Assembly: GCA_018223435.1 (NCBI GenBank)
Contig: JAGTTO010000001.1
Coordinates: forward strand, 3,410,001-3,474,000
DNA length: 64,000 nt
Direction of reading: 5' to 3'
Source: Lachnospiraceae bacterium Marseille-Q4251
GTDB lineage: Bacteria > Bacillota > Clostridia > Lachnospirales > Lachnospiraceae
Shown here one piece after another: positions 9,005-17,240 of the stretch. The translations under genes were made by a program, and so were the position numbers. The notes beneath the pieces were generated by a model that was not told where the DNA came from, made no database searches, and was given only the letters and a program-made list of their open reading frames with translations. The first letter of the stretch is position 1. Every line of letters begins with the position of its first letter.

Positions 9005-10237
9005 ATGAATCAGTTATTAAATGAGATCAGAAAAAAAGACGCGAAAGCCTTCACCCATGGGGGAAAATTTCACGCGGACGACGTGTTTTCCGCGGCCCTT
9101 CTCCTGTACCTGAACCCGGAGATTCAGATCAGCAGGGGAAATCAGGTGCCGGAAGATTTTGACGGCATTGTCTTTGACATCGGAAGAGGCGCTTACGACC
9201 ATCACCAGAAGGACAGCCGGATTCGGGAAAACGGCGTGCCCTACGCGGCCTTCGGCCTTCTCTGGGAGGCGCTGGGGGCGGAGATTTTAGGCGAAGAACT
9301 GGCGCTTTCTTTTGACGAGACCTTCGTTCAGCCTCTGGACAATAATGACAACACCGGGGAGAAAAATGAGCTGGCGTCTCTCATTGGCAATTTCAATCCG
9401 GCCTGGGACGCGGAGGGAGGCACGGATGAGGCTTTTTTCCAGGCGGTGAGCGTGGCCGGGATGATCCTGGAAAACAAATTTGAGCGCTGCCGCGGAAATG
9501 AGCGGGCGGACCGTCGGGTGGAGGAGATCCTGGCGGAACAGGAGCGGGCTATCAAAGCTGGAGAAATCCCCGCGGAGAATCGACAGATTCTGATTCTGCC
9601 GGAATTTGTGCCCTGCCAGAAGCATCTCTCCGAGACGGAGATCGCTTTTGTGATCTTTCCCTCCAACCGGGGCGGCTACTGCATTCAGCCTCAGAAACGG
9701 GAATATTCCCTGAATTATAAGTGCAGTTTTCCTCCGGCATGGCTGGGCCTGGAAAATGAGGAGTTGGAGGCAGCTTCCGGCATTGCAGGGGCAGTGTTCT
9801 GTCACAAAGGCGGTTTTCTCATGACCACGGAGACGCTGGAGGAGGCGGTTCAGGCGGCAAAAATCAGCCTAGCGGAGTTTCATGAGGCTCCGGTTCTCGT
9901 AAACTTTGGGGGAGGAGAGGAAGCGGAGGCACTTCTTCAAAAGCTTCCGGGTCTGACGGGAGTGAAGATTGTCCGGATGGCGCTGCCGGAGCTTCCGGAA
10001 CTTAATGAAGATGGGATTTTCACCGAAGTGGCTATGGAAAAGCAGGAATGGAAGAACCGGATTAAAGCCCAGGTGAAGGCGATTCTGAAAGAAAAGCCCG
10101 AGGCGGTCTATGTGGAAGGGGAGGTATTTTACACCTATCCGGTCGTCCATGCCCTGCGGAAAAAACATGTGCCGGTGCTGACGATGATTAAAAAAGAGGA
10201 AAGAAAATTACTCATAAAAATACCTTCTGGCTCATGA
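9005..10237 (+). CDS. MYG1 / UPF0160 family protein with extra C-terminal domain
   Basis: The N-terminal 290 residues show the MYG1 pattern: FTHGGKFHADDVFSAALL near residue 17, then FDIGRGAYDHHQ with the DHH-like metal triad, and QPLDNNDN. Characterised eukaryotic members are reported to be 3'-5' RNA exonucleases of the DHH type. The bacterial role is not established. Here a further 115 or so residues follow (from about 295), beginning VLVNFGGGEE and ending with VYVEGEVFYTYPVVHALRKK. This looks like a separate alpha/beta domain not present in standard members. The length of 410 residues exceeds the usual figure of about 300. Confidence 0.8.
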   Translation: MNQLLNEIRKKDAKAFTHGGKFHADDVFSAALLLYLNPEIQISRGNQVPEDFDGIVFDIGRGAYDHHQKDSRIRENGVPYAAFGLLWEALGAEILGEELALSFDETFVQPLDNNDNTGEKNELASLIGNFNPAWDAEGGTDEAFFQAVSVAGMILENKFERCRGNERADRRVEEILAEQERAIKAGEIPAENRQILILPEFVPCQKHLSETEIAFVIFPSNRGGYCIQPQKREYSLNYKCSFPPAWLGLENEELEAASGIAGAVFCHKGGFLMTTETLEEAVQAAKISLAEFHEAPVLVNFGGGEEAEALLQKLPGLTGVKIVRMALPELPELNEDGIFTEVAMEKQEWKNRIKAQVKAILKEKPEAVYVEGEVFYTYPVVHALRKKHVPVLTMIKKEERKLLIKIPSGS

Positions 10238-10259
10238 AAAATAAAATGACAGAATGTTC

Positions 10260-10287
10260 TTGCATTTTGTTTTTTGTGTGCTATACT
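10260..10287 (+). promoter_or_regulatory. Candidate promoter of riboswitch transcript
   Basis: TTGCAT (10260-10265) and TATACT (10282-10287) are spaced by 16 bases and lie just upstream of the cobalamin riboswitch. Confidence 0.5.
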
Positions 10288-10295
10288 ACAAAGAA

Positions 10296-10470
10296 GAGCC
10301 GGTCTTTCCGGCGAAAGGAAAAAGTGAATAGATCGAAGGGAAAAGGGAACGCAGTGTGAATCTGCGGCAGTCCTTGCTGCTGTAAGGGTGACGAATGGTC
10401 AATAGCCATTGGCGAAAGCTGAGAAGGAAGACCAGGAGGCTGACCCCGAGCCAGAAGACCTCCCCTTTGA
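10296..10470 (+). promoter_or_regulatory. Cobalamin riboswitch
   Basis: The leader contains the conserved B12-box architecture: GGGAAAAGGGAACGCAGTG, then GAATCTGCGGCAGTCC, GCTGCTGTAAGGGTGACGAA, AGCCATTGGCG, and the closing GAGCCAGAAGACCTCCC block. This matches the adenosylcobalamin-sensing aptamer by eye. It lies upstream of the ABC importer that starts at 10795, in the same direction. Downstream hairpins at 10500-10591 could act as the expression platform. B12-bound RNA would be expected to lower expression of the importer. Confidence 0.88.
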
Positions 10471-10515
10471 TTTTGAGATGTATCCGTTTCAATGGAAGAC
10501 TGATGCATGTTCCAA

Positions 10516-10591
10516 AGAGACGGATGAAGGTCGATCTGACGTCTCTTTTGGTTCTGTGTGTCTGGAAAATTCTTCCAGGCACTTTTTTGTG
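10516..10591 (+). terminator. Candidate riboswitch-linked terminator hairpins
   Basis: AAAGAGACG pairs with CGTCTCTTT (about 10516-10555). CTGGAA then pairs with TTCCAG (about 10562-10578), followed by GCACTTTTTT. The second has the better T-run and could be the regulated stop signal of the cobalamin switch. Confidence 0.5.
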
Positions 10592-10597
10592 TTTATA

Positions 10598-10747
10598 GGG
10601 TCGAAAAGTCCTTGCACGCCTGTGCTTGCACAGAGGTGTGCAAGACCTTGAGACCCGCCCGACATGAGCATAAAAGCGGAGCGAAGCTTCGCGATATGCG
10701 AATGGCGGGGAGAGGATTGCGGGAGCTGCTTTGCAGCGGAGCAATCC
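10598..10747. repeat. Composite palindromic element (three stem-loops)
   Basis: Three consecutive hairpins fill the space ahead of the binding-protein gene. The first is GGGTC...GACCC (10598-10656), enclosing CTTGCAC...GTGCAAG (10611-10644). The second is CCCGCC...GGCGGG (10654-10709), enclosing GCATA...TATGC and the palindrome GCGAAGCTTCGC. The third is GGATTGC...GCAATCC with an inner GCTGC...GCAGC (10714-10747). Such density is not explained by the riboswitch. It looks like a REP/MITE-type insertion or a second structured RNA. Confidence 0.65.
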
Positions 10748-10794
10748 GGTAAGCATTTTGTACCTACTACACCTAGCATTTAAGGAGGAAACAA

Positions 10795-12474
10795 ATGAAA
10801 AAGAAGACCGTAAGTCTGCTGCTGAGTCTGGCTATGTGCCTGACCATGCTGCCGGGACAGAGCGTATTTGCAGCAGAGACATCCACAGAGACCGAGACCG
10901 AGGCAGCCAGCGAGAGCACTGGCAACCATGTAGAGAATCTGATCGTTGGAACCATCGCAGATCAGAACGTATTCAACTCCCTGACCCAGACCGACGCTTT
11001 CGGACGTATGAACTACAATGGCTTTACCCAGGGTGACTTCGTATACCGCGATGAGAACAACAATCTGCAGCCCTATTTCTGGAAATCCTTTGAGATCTCC
11101 GAGGATGGAAAACAGATCGATTTCACCATTCCGCTGGATGCCGTATGGCATGACGGCGAGCCGGTAACCATGGATGATGTGGTATTCACCTTTGAATATA
11201 TGAGAGATGTGAGGAAAAACGGAAGCCTTCAGAATCTTACAGAAGTAAAAGTAACCGGCGATGACAGCGCATCCCTGATCTTCTCCGAGCCGGATGCTTA
11301 CTACTGGATCAACGCTTCCTGCAACAACAATGCCTGCGTATACGCAAAGCATATCTGGGAAGGCATCGATGATCCGACCACTCTGGACGGACCGGAAGCA
11401 GCCATCGGCTGCGGCCCCTACAAACTGGTTTCCTACGATTCCGATGCACAGGTTTCCTACTATGAGGCTGTTCCGGAGAACGATTTCTTAGGCGAGATCA
11501 CCGTTGATAAAGTAACCGTACAGAGCTATTCTGACGAGACCACTCTGATGATGGCTATGATGAACGGCGAGATCGATACCATGTATAACTATGCAAACCC
11601 GATCGACGCTGACGTCATCGACACCGTTCAGGGCACACCGGATCTCGACCTCGGCGAGAGCGATTTCACCGGCTGCTACCAGATGGAGTATGGTAAAGAC
11701 AGAGCTCCGGGAAATGATCAGGCTTTCCGTGAGGCTGCTTCCTATGCAATCGATTACAATCAGCTGGCAACCACCATCAACGGCGAGTACGGAAAGGTTC
11801 CGGGAAAAGGTGTGATTCCGCCTTCCTGCAAAGGATACGACGAGAGCATCGGTTCTCTGGAATTTGACGCTGACAAGGCAGCCGAGATGCTGGATGAAGC
11901 TGGCTACAAAGATGTGGACGGCGACGGTTACCGTGAGCTTCCGGACGGAAGCCCGATGGATCTGACTGTGATCCCGCAGTACAGCTCCAAATCCATGGAT
12001 ATGAGAAACCGTATCGCAGAGGTTATCATGAACAGCCTGGACAAAGTTGGCATTAAGAACCATGTGGATAACGACAGCCTTTCCAACAGTGAAGTTTGGG
12101 AAGATACCGTTACCAAAGGAAACTATGATATCTCCATCACTCTGACCACTTCCGGAGTGGCTTCCTACAGCACCGCTTTCCGTTACTTCATGGGCGAGCT
12201 GAGAGACGGCGAGAGCTCCTGGCTCTGGGGAACCATCCGCGATGACAGCTTCCGTGATACCTATTATGCAATGACTCAGGCTGTCAACGATGATCAGTAC
12301 GTCGAGAACTGCAAGAAACTGCAGAACTATGTGGCTGATAGCATGTCTGCTGAGGCTCTGTGCTGGGAGACCGCATTCTTCCCCTACCGCACCGATAAAT
12401 ATACCGGATGGGAAAATTATCCCTCCTGGGGTGCTGTTCATGCGACAACCTGGTATCGTCTGACAGCAAAATAA
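10795..12474 (+). CDS. ABC transporter substrate-binding protein, family 5 (peptide/nickel type)
   Basis: The 559-residue protein has a signal peptide ending near VFAAE (residue 26-28), then an acidic Thr/Glu linker and an SBP_bac_5 body with the family pattern around residues 85-140 (SEDGKQIDFTIP, WHDGEPVTMDDVVFTFEY). No lipobox cysteine follows the signal; the only early Cys lies inside the hydrophobic core. Family 5 proteins bind oligopeptides, nickel chelates or other small ligands for ABC import. It heads a five-gene cassette under a cobalamin riboswitch, so a cobalt, nickel or corrinoid-related ligand is a reasonable inference. A TAAGGAGG ribosome site is present. Confidence 0.9.
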   Translation: MKKKTVSLLLSLAMCLTMLPGQSVFAAETSTETETEAASESTGNHVENLIVGTIADQNVFNSLTQTDAFGRMNYNGFTQGDFVYRDENNNLQPYFWKSFEISEDGKQIDFTIPLDAVWHDGEPVTMDDVVFTFEYMRDVRKNGSLQNLTEVKVTGDDSASLIFSEPDAYYWINASCNNNACVYAKHIWEGIDDPTTLDGPEAAIGCGPYKLVSYDSDAQVSYYEAVPENDFLGEITVDKVTVQSYSDETTLMMAMMNGEIDTMYNYANPIDADVIDTVQGTPDLDLGESDFTGCYQMEYGKDRAPGNDQAFREAASYAIDYNQLATTINGEYGKVPGKGVIPPSCKGYDESIGSLEFDADKAAEMLDEAGYKDVDGDGYRELPDGSPMDLTVIPQYSSKSMDMRNRIAEVIMNSLDKVGIKNHVDNDSLSNSEVWEDTVTKGNYDISITLTTSGVASYSTAFRYFMGELRDGESSWLWGTIRDDSFRDTYYAMTQAVNDDQYVENCKKLQNYVADSMSAEALCWETAFFPYRTDKYTGWENYPSWGAVHATTWYRLTAK

Positions 12475-12491
12475 TCACAAACGAATGTTTT

Positions 12492-12524
12492 CCGCCGGGA
12501 TCCTTTCGGGTTCCGGCGGTTTTT
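12492..12524 (+). terminator. Intrinsic terminator within ABC operon
   Basis: CCGCCGG pairs with CCGGCGG around a short GATCC/GGGTT stem, followed by five T. Located between the binding-protein gene and the permease genes, it would make the binding protein more abundant than the membrane parts. Confidence 0.85.
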
Positions 12525-12588
12525 CTGTATGGGTGGGAAAAAGCGAAAGCACAGAACGCCCTGATTCATGTGAAAGGAGAAATCGTTT

Positions 12589-13581
12589 ATGACCCGTCAT
12601 ATCGCACAGAAAATTGCGACGGCCTTTGTGACGATCTTTGTTATCATCACCATCAGCTTTTTTCTGGTACATATCATGCCGGGAGATCCGGTGATCCATC
12701 TGGTGGGCCAGGAGGAATACTATTATCTGCTGGATAACGATCCGGAGACCCTGAACAAACTCATTGCCAGGTACGGCCTGGATGACAGCCTTCCGGTGCA
12801 GTACGGAAAATACCTGAAAAACATTGTGACCATGGATTTCGGTCCCTCTTATACGAACCAGAAACCGGTCGTTTCCAACGTTCTCAAAGCCTGCAAATGG
12901 ACACTTTTTCTGTCGATTCCCACCTGGATCATCGGCGGACTTTTAGGAGCCCTTCTGGGAGTTATTGCGGGCTGGAAGCCGGGAAAACTCTTTGATAAGA
13001 TTATGACGCCTATTCTTTTGATCGTGAATACGGTCCCCTCAAACTGTTTCTGTCTGATCCTGCTGATCTTTTTTGCCTACCGGATGAAGCTTTTTCCCAT
13101 CAACGGAATGGTCTCCCCGGGCGTCGAAGGAATGGCGAGGGTGCAGAGCATCCTCCAGCATATGTTCCTGCCGCTGATTATCATGATTCTTTACCGGACT
13201 TCCGGTGATTTCATGCTGATGAAGAGCGCAGTTTCCCAGGTGCGGAGCGAGGAGTACATCATGACGGCGGAGTCCAAAGGTCTTCCCTCCAGAAAAGTCC
13301 TTTTCCGTCATGTGATGAAAAATGCGATGGTTCCTTATGCGACTTCCTTCTGTATGCAGTTCGGCGGTATTCTTTCCGGCTCCATGATCATTGAGGTCGT
13401 TTTTGGCTGGAAGGGAATGGGAACGATCCTGTATAATGCCGTGTCCAACCGGGATTTCCCCACAGCCCAGTTCTGTTTCCTTCTGTCTGCGGCCCTGGTG
13501 GTTTTTGCAAACCTGATCAGCGATATTGTCAACGCGGCCATCGATCCGAGAATCAGAGAGGAGGGAATTCAGGATGCATAA
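12589..13581 (+). CDS. ABC transporter permease, DppB/NikB type
   Basis: The 330-residue protein has a first membrane segment at about 10-30 and the conserved HIMPGDP motif near residue 28 that marks DppB/OppB/NikB permeases. Further membrane segments follow, and an EAA-type loop appears around TAESKGLPSRKVLFRHVMKNA (split here as two known parts). It forms the transmembrane channel with the next gene product. A GAAAGGAG ribosome site precedes it. Its stop overlaps the next gene start. Confidence 0.92.
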   Translation: MTRHIAQKIATAFVTIFVIITISFFLVHIMPGDPVIHLVGQEEYYYLLDNDPETLNKLIARYGLDDSLPVQYGKYLKNIVTMDFGPSYTNQKPVVSNVLKACKWTLFLSIPTWIIGGLLGALLGVIAGWKPGKLFDKIMTPILLIVNTVPSNCFCLILLIFFAYRMKLFPINGMVSPGVEGMARVQSILQHMFLPLIIMILYRTSGDFMLMKSAVSQVRSEEYIMTAESKGLPSRKVLFRHVMKNAMVPYATSFCMQFGGILSGSMIIEVVFGWKGMGTILYNAVSNRDFPTAQFCFLLSAALVVFANLISDIVNAAIDPRIREEGIQDA

Positions 13582-14386
13582 GAAAATTCGTCTGAATGCG
13601 GCGGCTACGGCAGGCCTTCTGATCATTCTTTTTTTCCTGATCATCGCTGTTTTCGCTCCGGTGATTGCCCCTTATGACCCGAAAGAGATGATCGCGTCCT
13701 ATCTGCCGCCCAGCAAAGAGCACATTCTAGGAACCAACGATGTGGGCCAGGACATTTTCTCGGAGATGGTTTACGGCACAAGAGTTTCACTCTATATCGG
13801 CATTTTTGCCGCTTTCATCGTGACCGGTGTGGGAACGGTGCTGGCGCTGGTATCCGGTTATTTCGGCGGAGTGGCAGACAAGATTATCACGGCCATCACA
13901 AATATTGCCATGGCGGTGCCGAGTCTTCCTCTGACAGTTCTTCTGATTGCCTACCTGAATCCCGGCAAATGGAGCCTGATCATCGCGATCAGCATCACGG
14001 CCTGGACCGGTACGGCGCGAATCTTAAGAGCCCGGGTCATGCAGCTGAAAGAACTGCCTTTCATCAAGATCGAAAAGACGATGGGCGTTCACCCGGCGGT
14101 GATCCTTTTCAAACACATTCTGCCGAATATTAAGGACATCATTCTGACCAGAGGAGCCATGGCCATTTCCGGCGCCATGATGACGGAGGCGGGCTTGAGC
14201 TTCCTGGGACTGGGAGAATTCGGAGAGAAGAGCTGGGGAAGCGTTCTTCACTATGCCTTTTTCCGGAACAGCATCATGAAAAAACAGTACTGGTGGTATG
14301 TGCCGCCCATCGTCTGCATCTGCGTCTGCGTGCTGGGCTTTATGCTCATCGGCTACTATGGAAAGATTAAGAAGGGAGGAGAGTAA
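13574..14386 (+). CDS. ABC transporter permease, DppC/NikC type
   Basis: The preferred start is ATG 13574, overlapping the preceding stop and giving 270 residues (a longer reading upstream is unlikely). The pattern FAPVIAPYDP followed by HILGTNDVGQDIFSEMVYGTR is the typical N-terminal part of DppC-type permeases. Several membrane segments and the sequence SFLGLGEFGEKSWG near the end match the family. It pairs with the preceding permease in the inner membrane. Translationally coupled to its neighbours. Confidence 0.92.
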   Translation: MHKKIRLNAAATAGLLIILFFLIIAVFAPVIAPYDPKEMIASYLPPSKEHILGTNDVGQDIFSEMVYGTRVSLYIGIFAAFIVTGVGTVLALVSGYFGGVADKIITAITNIAMAVPSLPLTVLLIAYLNPGKWSLIIAISITAWTGTARILRARVMQLKELPFIKIEKTMGVHPAVILFKHILPNIKDIILTRGAMAISGAMMTEAGLSFLGLGEFGEKSWGSVLHYAFFRNSIMKKQYWWYVPPIVCICVCVLGFMLIGYYGKIKKGGE

Positions 14387-14387
14387 G

Positions 14388-15356
14388 ATGCTTCTTGAGG
14401 TAAAAAATGTGTCCGTGCGTTTTGCCTCCGGCCATGGGGTACAGGCAGTGGAAAATGTGAGCCTGACGGTGAATAAAAAAGAAAAAGTCTGCATCGTCGG
14501 TGAAACCGGAAGCGGAAAGAGTATTCTCCTTTTGGCAATCCTCCATCTCCTTCCGGAAAATGCCATCGTCACAGGCGAGGCCTTTTTCGAGGGGGAGGAC
14601 ATGATCCGGATGAAGCGCCGCCAGCTGGACAAGATCCGCGGAGCCAGAATTTCCTATGTGCCCCAGGGAAGCGGAAACGGCCTGAATCCTCTTCTGACCG
14701 TTGGTTTTCAGGTGGCGGAACCCATGATCGAGCATCAGAAGATTGGAAAAAAAGAAGCCATCGCCGAGGCGGTAAAGCTGATGAAGCGTTTTCACATCGG
14801 TGACGAGGAAGAGGTGGCCGCTCAGTATCCCTTCACCTACAGCGGCGGCATGAAGCAGCGTGCCATGATCGCCATGGGCATCATCGCGGGAGCCGATATG
14901 ATCCTGGCGGATGAGCCCACCAAGGGACTGGATGAGGAGCGCATCGAGATGGTGGTGGATGCTTTCCACAGCCTGAAAGACCAGGCTGTGCTCTGTGTGA
15001 CCCATGACCTGAATTTTGCCCGGGAGATCAGCGACAGCATCTCCGTCATGTACGCTTCCAACCAGGTGGAGTACGCCTCTGCGAAGGAACTTCTGGAGCA
15101 TCCGCTGCACCCTTACACACAGGATATGATCGCGGCGATGCCGGAAAACGGCCTTCATTTTTCCGAGGGCTTTGCCATGGCCCACGAGGACTACGCCGAG
15201 GGCGGCTGCAAATATGCGCCCCGCTGCCGGTTCTGCAAGGAAAAATGCAAGGAGACGCCTCCGATGCTGGAGGTGGAGGGCCATCAGGTACGCTGCTGGC
15301 TTTATACGGGAAAGGAGGGAGAGTGTCATGCTTCTGACAACGGAAAAGCTCTCTAA
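14388..15356 (+). CDS. ABC transporter ATP-binding protein, DppD/NikD type
   Basis: Start ATG 14388 is chosen because GGGAGGAG lies just upstream and the family N-terminus begins there, giving 322 residues. Walker A is GETGSGKS, the ABC signature is YSGGMKQR and Walker B is MILADEPTKGLD. The C-terminal tail has the cysteine-containing YAPRCRFCKEKC segment of oligopeptide/nickel transporter ATPases. It powers import together with the next ATPase. Confidence 0.92.
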   Translation: MLLEVKNVSVRFASGHGVQAVENVSLTVNKKEKVCIVGETGSGKSILLLAILHLLPENAIVTGEAFFEGEDMIRMKRRQLDKIRGARISYVPQGSGNGLNPLLTVGFQVAEPMIEHQKIGKKEAIAEAVKLMKRFHIGDEEEVAAQYPFTYSGGMKQRAMIAMGIIAGADMILADEPTKGLDEERIEMVVDAFHSLKDQAVLCVTHDLNFAREISDSISVMYASNQVEYASAKELLEHPLHPYTQDMIAAMPENGLHFSEGFAMAHEDYAEGGCKYAPRCRFCKEKCKETPPMLEVEGHQVRCWLYTGKEGECHASDNGKAL

Positions 15357-16008
15357 GGCTTACAAGAGCCGGAAAAAAGGCGAGCCTGTTTTCTGGGCGG
15401 CCAAAGAGGTGTGCGTGGAAATTCCGGAGGGAAAGACCGTAGGCCTTCTGGGGCCCAGCGGCAGCGGAAAATCCACCGTGGGCCAGATGATCGTGGGGCT
15501 GATCGAGGCCTCTTCCGGGGAAATTTTTTACAAAGGAGAGCGCCTTTCCTATCCGTTGAAAGGGGAGCTGCGGAAGAAGATCCAGATCCTTTTCCAGCAC
15601 CCGGAAGTTTCCTTCAATCCGATGCTGCCTCTGATCCGGAGTATGGTGGAACCCTATAAGCTCATGAAAAAGGACAGCAGCGAGAAGGCAATTTTGGCGG
15701 ATATTGAGCGGTTTGGCCTTCACCGTGAGCATCTCTACCGGACACCGCTGGAGCTTTCCGGCGGCGAGCTTCAGCGAGCCGCCCTGGCGCGGGTCCTGGT
15801 GCTGGAGCCGGAACTCATCATTCTGGACGAACCCACCAGCATGCTGGACGTGATCTCCCAGGCCCAGATCGTCCATTTCCTTCAGGAATATCAGAAGGAG
15901 CACGAGACGGCCTACCTTTTTATCACCCACAACAAGGTGCTGGCGAAGACCGTCTGCGACGAGATCTACGAGATCCGGGAAGGAATCTGTACGAAAAAAG
16001 AAATGTAA
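15328..16008 (+). CDS. ABC transporter ATP-binding protein, DppF/NikE type, short form
   Basis: ATG 15328 follows GGGAGAG and overlaps the previous gene by 29 bases. The product is 226 residues. Walker A is GPSGSGKST, the signature is LSGGELQR and Walker B is LIILDEPTSMLD. It lacks the C-terminal cysteine-rich extension usual in DppF (about 320 residues) and so resembles the shorter NikE type. This supports a metal or small-ligand transporter more than a classical oligopeptide one, though not decisively. Confidence 0.9.
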   Translation: MLLTTEKLSKAYKSRKKGEPVFWAAKEVCVEIPEGKTVGLLGPSGSGKSTVGQMIVGLIEASSGEIFYKGERLSYPLKGELRKKIQILFQHPEVSFNPMLPLIRSMVEPYKLMKKDSSEKAILADIERFGLHREHLYRTPLELSGGELQRAALARVLVLEPELIILDEPTSMLDVISQAQIVHFLQEYQKEHETAYLFITHNKVLAKTVCDEIYEIREGICTKKEM

Positions 16009-16184
16009 GAGAACCACTCGGAACTTCCCAGTAGGAAAAATGACAGAATGGGAAAGATTACAGCCCAAAAACTATTTCGAGCTTACAATAAGACTGAAAA
16101 AGAAGGTCGAATGAGAACTTGTTACATACAGGCCTGCTTGGCATATGTTAAGATAGCTTTTCAATCACGGTTAAAGGAGAAAAT

Positions 16185-16295
16185 GGCATTTATCGCCTGG
16201 CGATCTGGCAGAGAGGCGGCTATTCCTATTCTCTCAGTCTGGAAAAGGGAGCCGAGGCGGCTACCTTCCTGAAGATCGCAGAAGAGAATCAGTAA
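16185..16295 (+). pseudogene. C-terminal fragment of a DUF4367-like protein
   Basis: In frame with the stop at 16293 the DNA reads YRLAIWQRGGYSYSLSLEKG then TFLKIAEENQ. This resembles the C-terminal end of DUF4367-type extracytoplasmic domains found next to anti-sigma factors. Only about 36 codons remain and no start or upstream part is visible, so it is a remnant left by deletion. Nothing else is seen in 16009-16184. Confidence 0.45.
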
Positions 16296-16888
16296 AAGTC
16301 TGCAAAGGCTTCTAACCACCATTTCGCCAGCAGCTCATGCCCGAAAGCCGTGAGATGGATTCCGTCTGGAGTGAGGGCGTCTGTACCGTATTTTTCGGCT
16401 TCCTGCATCCGGTCCTGGAGAGGCAGGAAGGGGAGCTGATACTGGCGGGCGAGAGTTTCTATGGTATGTTCGGCTTCCCGGAGTTCCGGGAGCCAGTTTA
16501 AATATTCCTGGGGCCGGGAAAAAAGGAAGGGGCTCATCAGAAAAACAGAAGGAATGGAAGCTTCAAGAAGCCTTCGGATCAGAGTATCGTAGTTGGATGC
16601 GAACTCCTGAGCCCGGAGGCTTTTTCCTGTATTTTTGGCGACGCCTACGTCGTTGATGCCAATGAGGATGGAGACGGCGGCGGGAGAGAGGGAGAGGCAG
16701 TCGGTGGTCAGGTTCCGCAGGAGAAAGGGGAGAGTGAAGCTGCCGTGGCCTTTGTTGATGACAGAAAATTTATCGGAGAGCTTTTCTGACAGGATTTTCA
16801 CATAGCCGTTTCCGAGGCCATTGTATTCAGGGAGCCACAGACGACCCGCATCTGTAATGCTGTCTCCTAAAAAAACAAAATTTTTCAT
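16289..16888 (-). CDS. SGNH/GDSL-family hydrolase
   Basis: The 199-residue protein has block I as FLGDSITDAGR (nucleophile Ser near residue 10), block III as IGINDVGV, and block V as DGIHLTAFGHELL with the catalytic Asp-x-x-His. These define SGNH esterases/lipases that deacylate small esters, sugars or lipids. No signal peptide is present, so it is probably cytoplasmic. It stands alone on this strand. Confidence 0.87.
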   Translation of the reverse strand: MKNFVFLGDSITDAGRLWLPEYNGLGNGYVKILSEKLSDKFSVINKGHGSFTLPFLLRNLTTDCLSLSPAAVSILIGINDVGVAKNTGKSLRAQEFASNYDTLIRRLLEASIPSVFLMSPFLFSRPQEYLNWLPELREAEHTIETLARQYQLPFLPLQDRMQEAEKYGTDALTPDGIHLTAFGHELLAKWWLEAFADFY

Positions 16889-16976
16889 AAAATTTCTCCT
16901 TCTGATTCAAATTTATGGTACACTATGACCATACCAGAAATTGGGGAGAAAGAGAAGAGTTAATTATGAGGCAGGA

Positions 16977-17184
16977 TGCACGGTGCTCCAATTCCGGTCT
17001 GGTTTTCAGTTGCGGCAGGGGGAAATTCTAAGGCCCGTCATAATCTGCTAAAAACATTCACAGAAATCCATAATTCGCTTCGCTCAGACAATGGATTTCT
17101 GCTCATAACGCAGATTTTGACAGACCAAGAATTTCCGACCTGCCTCCACATGAAGTCAGACTGAAATGGGAGTACCGCGCTGAA
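16977..17184. repeat. Long imperfect palindrome, MITE-like
   Basis: The gap between the hydrolase and moxR is one long inverted repeat. Left parts CGGTGCTCC (16981), GGCAGG (17014), AAATTCT (17023), GTCA then AATCTGC (17037-17048) and CAGAAATCCAT (17061) pair in order with ATGGATTTCTG (17091), GCAGATT (17110), TGAC (17118), AGAATTT (17128), CCTGCC (17139) and GGAGTACCG (17169). The arms match along about 90 bases with small mismatches. No gene is present in 16889-17240. Confidence 0.8.
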
Positions 17185-17240
17185 AATGGTGGACTGGAAT
17201 GTGAGAATACAACAGCCGAAAAACGGCAGATAGGAGACCC

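Noticed and set aside
10395..10651. Forward frames inside the riboswitch leader
   Set aside because: They cover the cobalamin aptamer and hairpins and have no protein-like sequence.
10598..10747. CRISPR array
   Set aside because: The stem-loops differ from each other and there are no regularly spaced direct repeats with spacers.
16048..16272. 74-residue forward frame after the importer
   Set aside because: No ribosome site of note, and its second half overlaps the DUF4367-like remnant in another frame.
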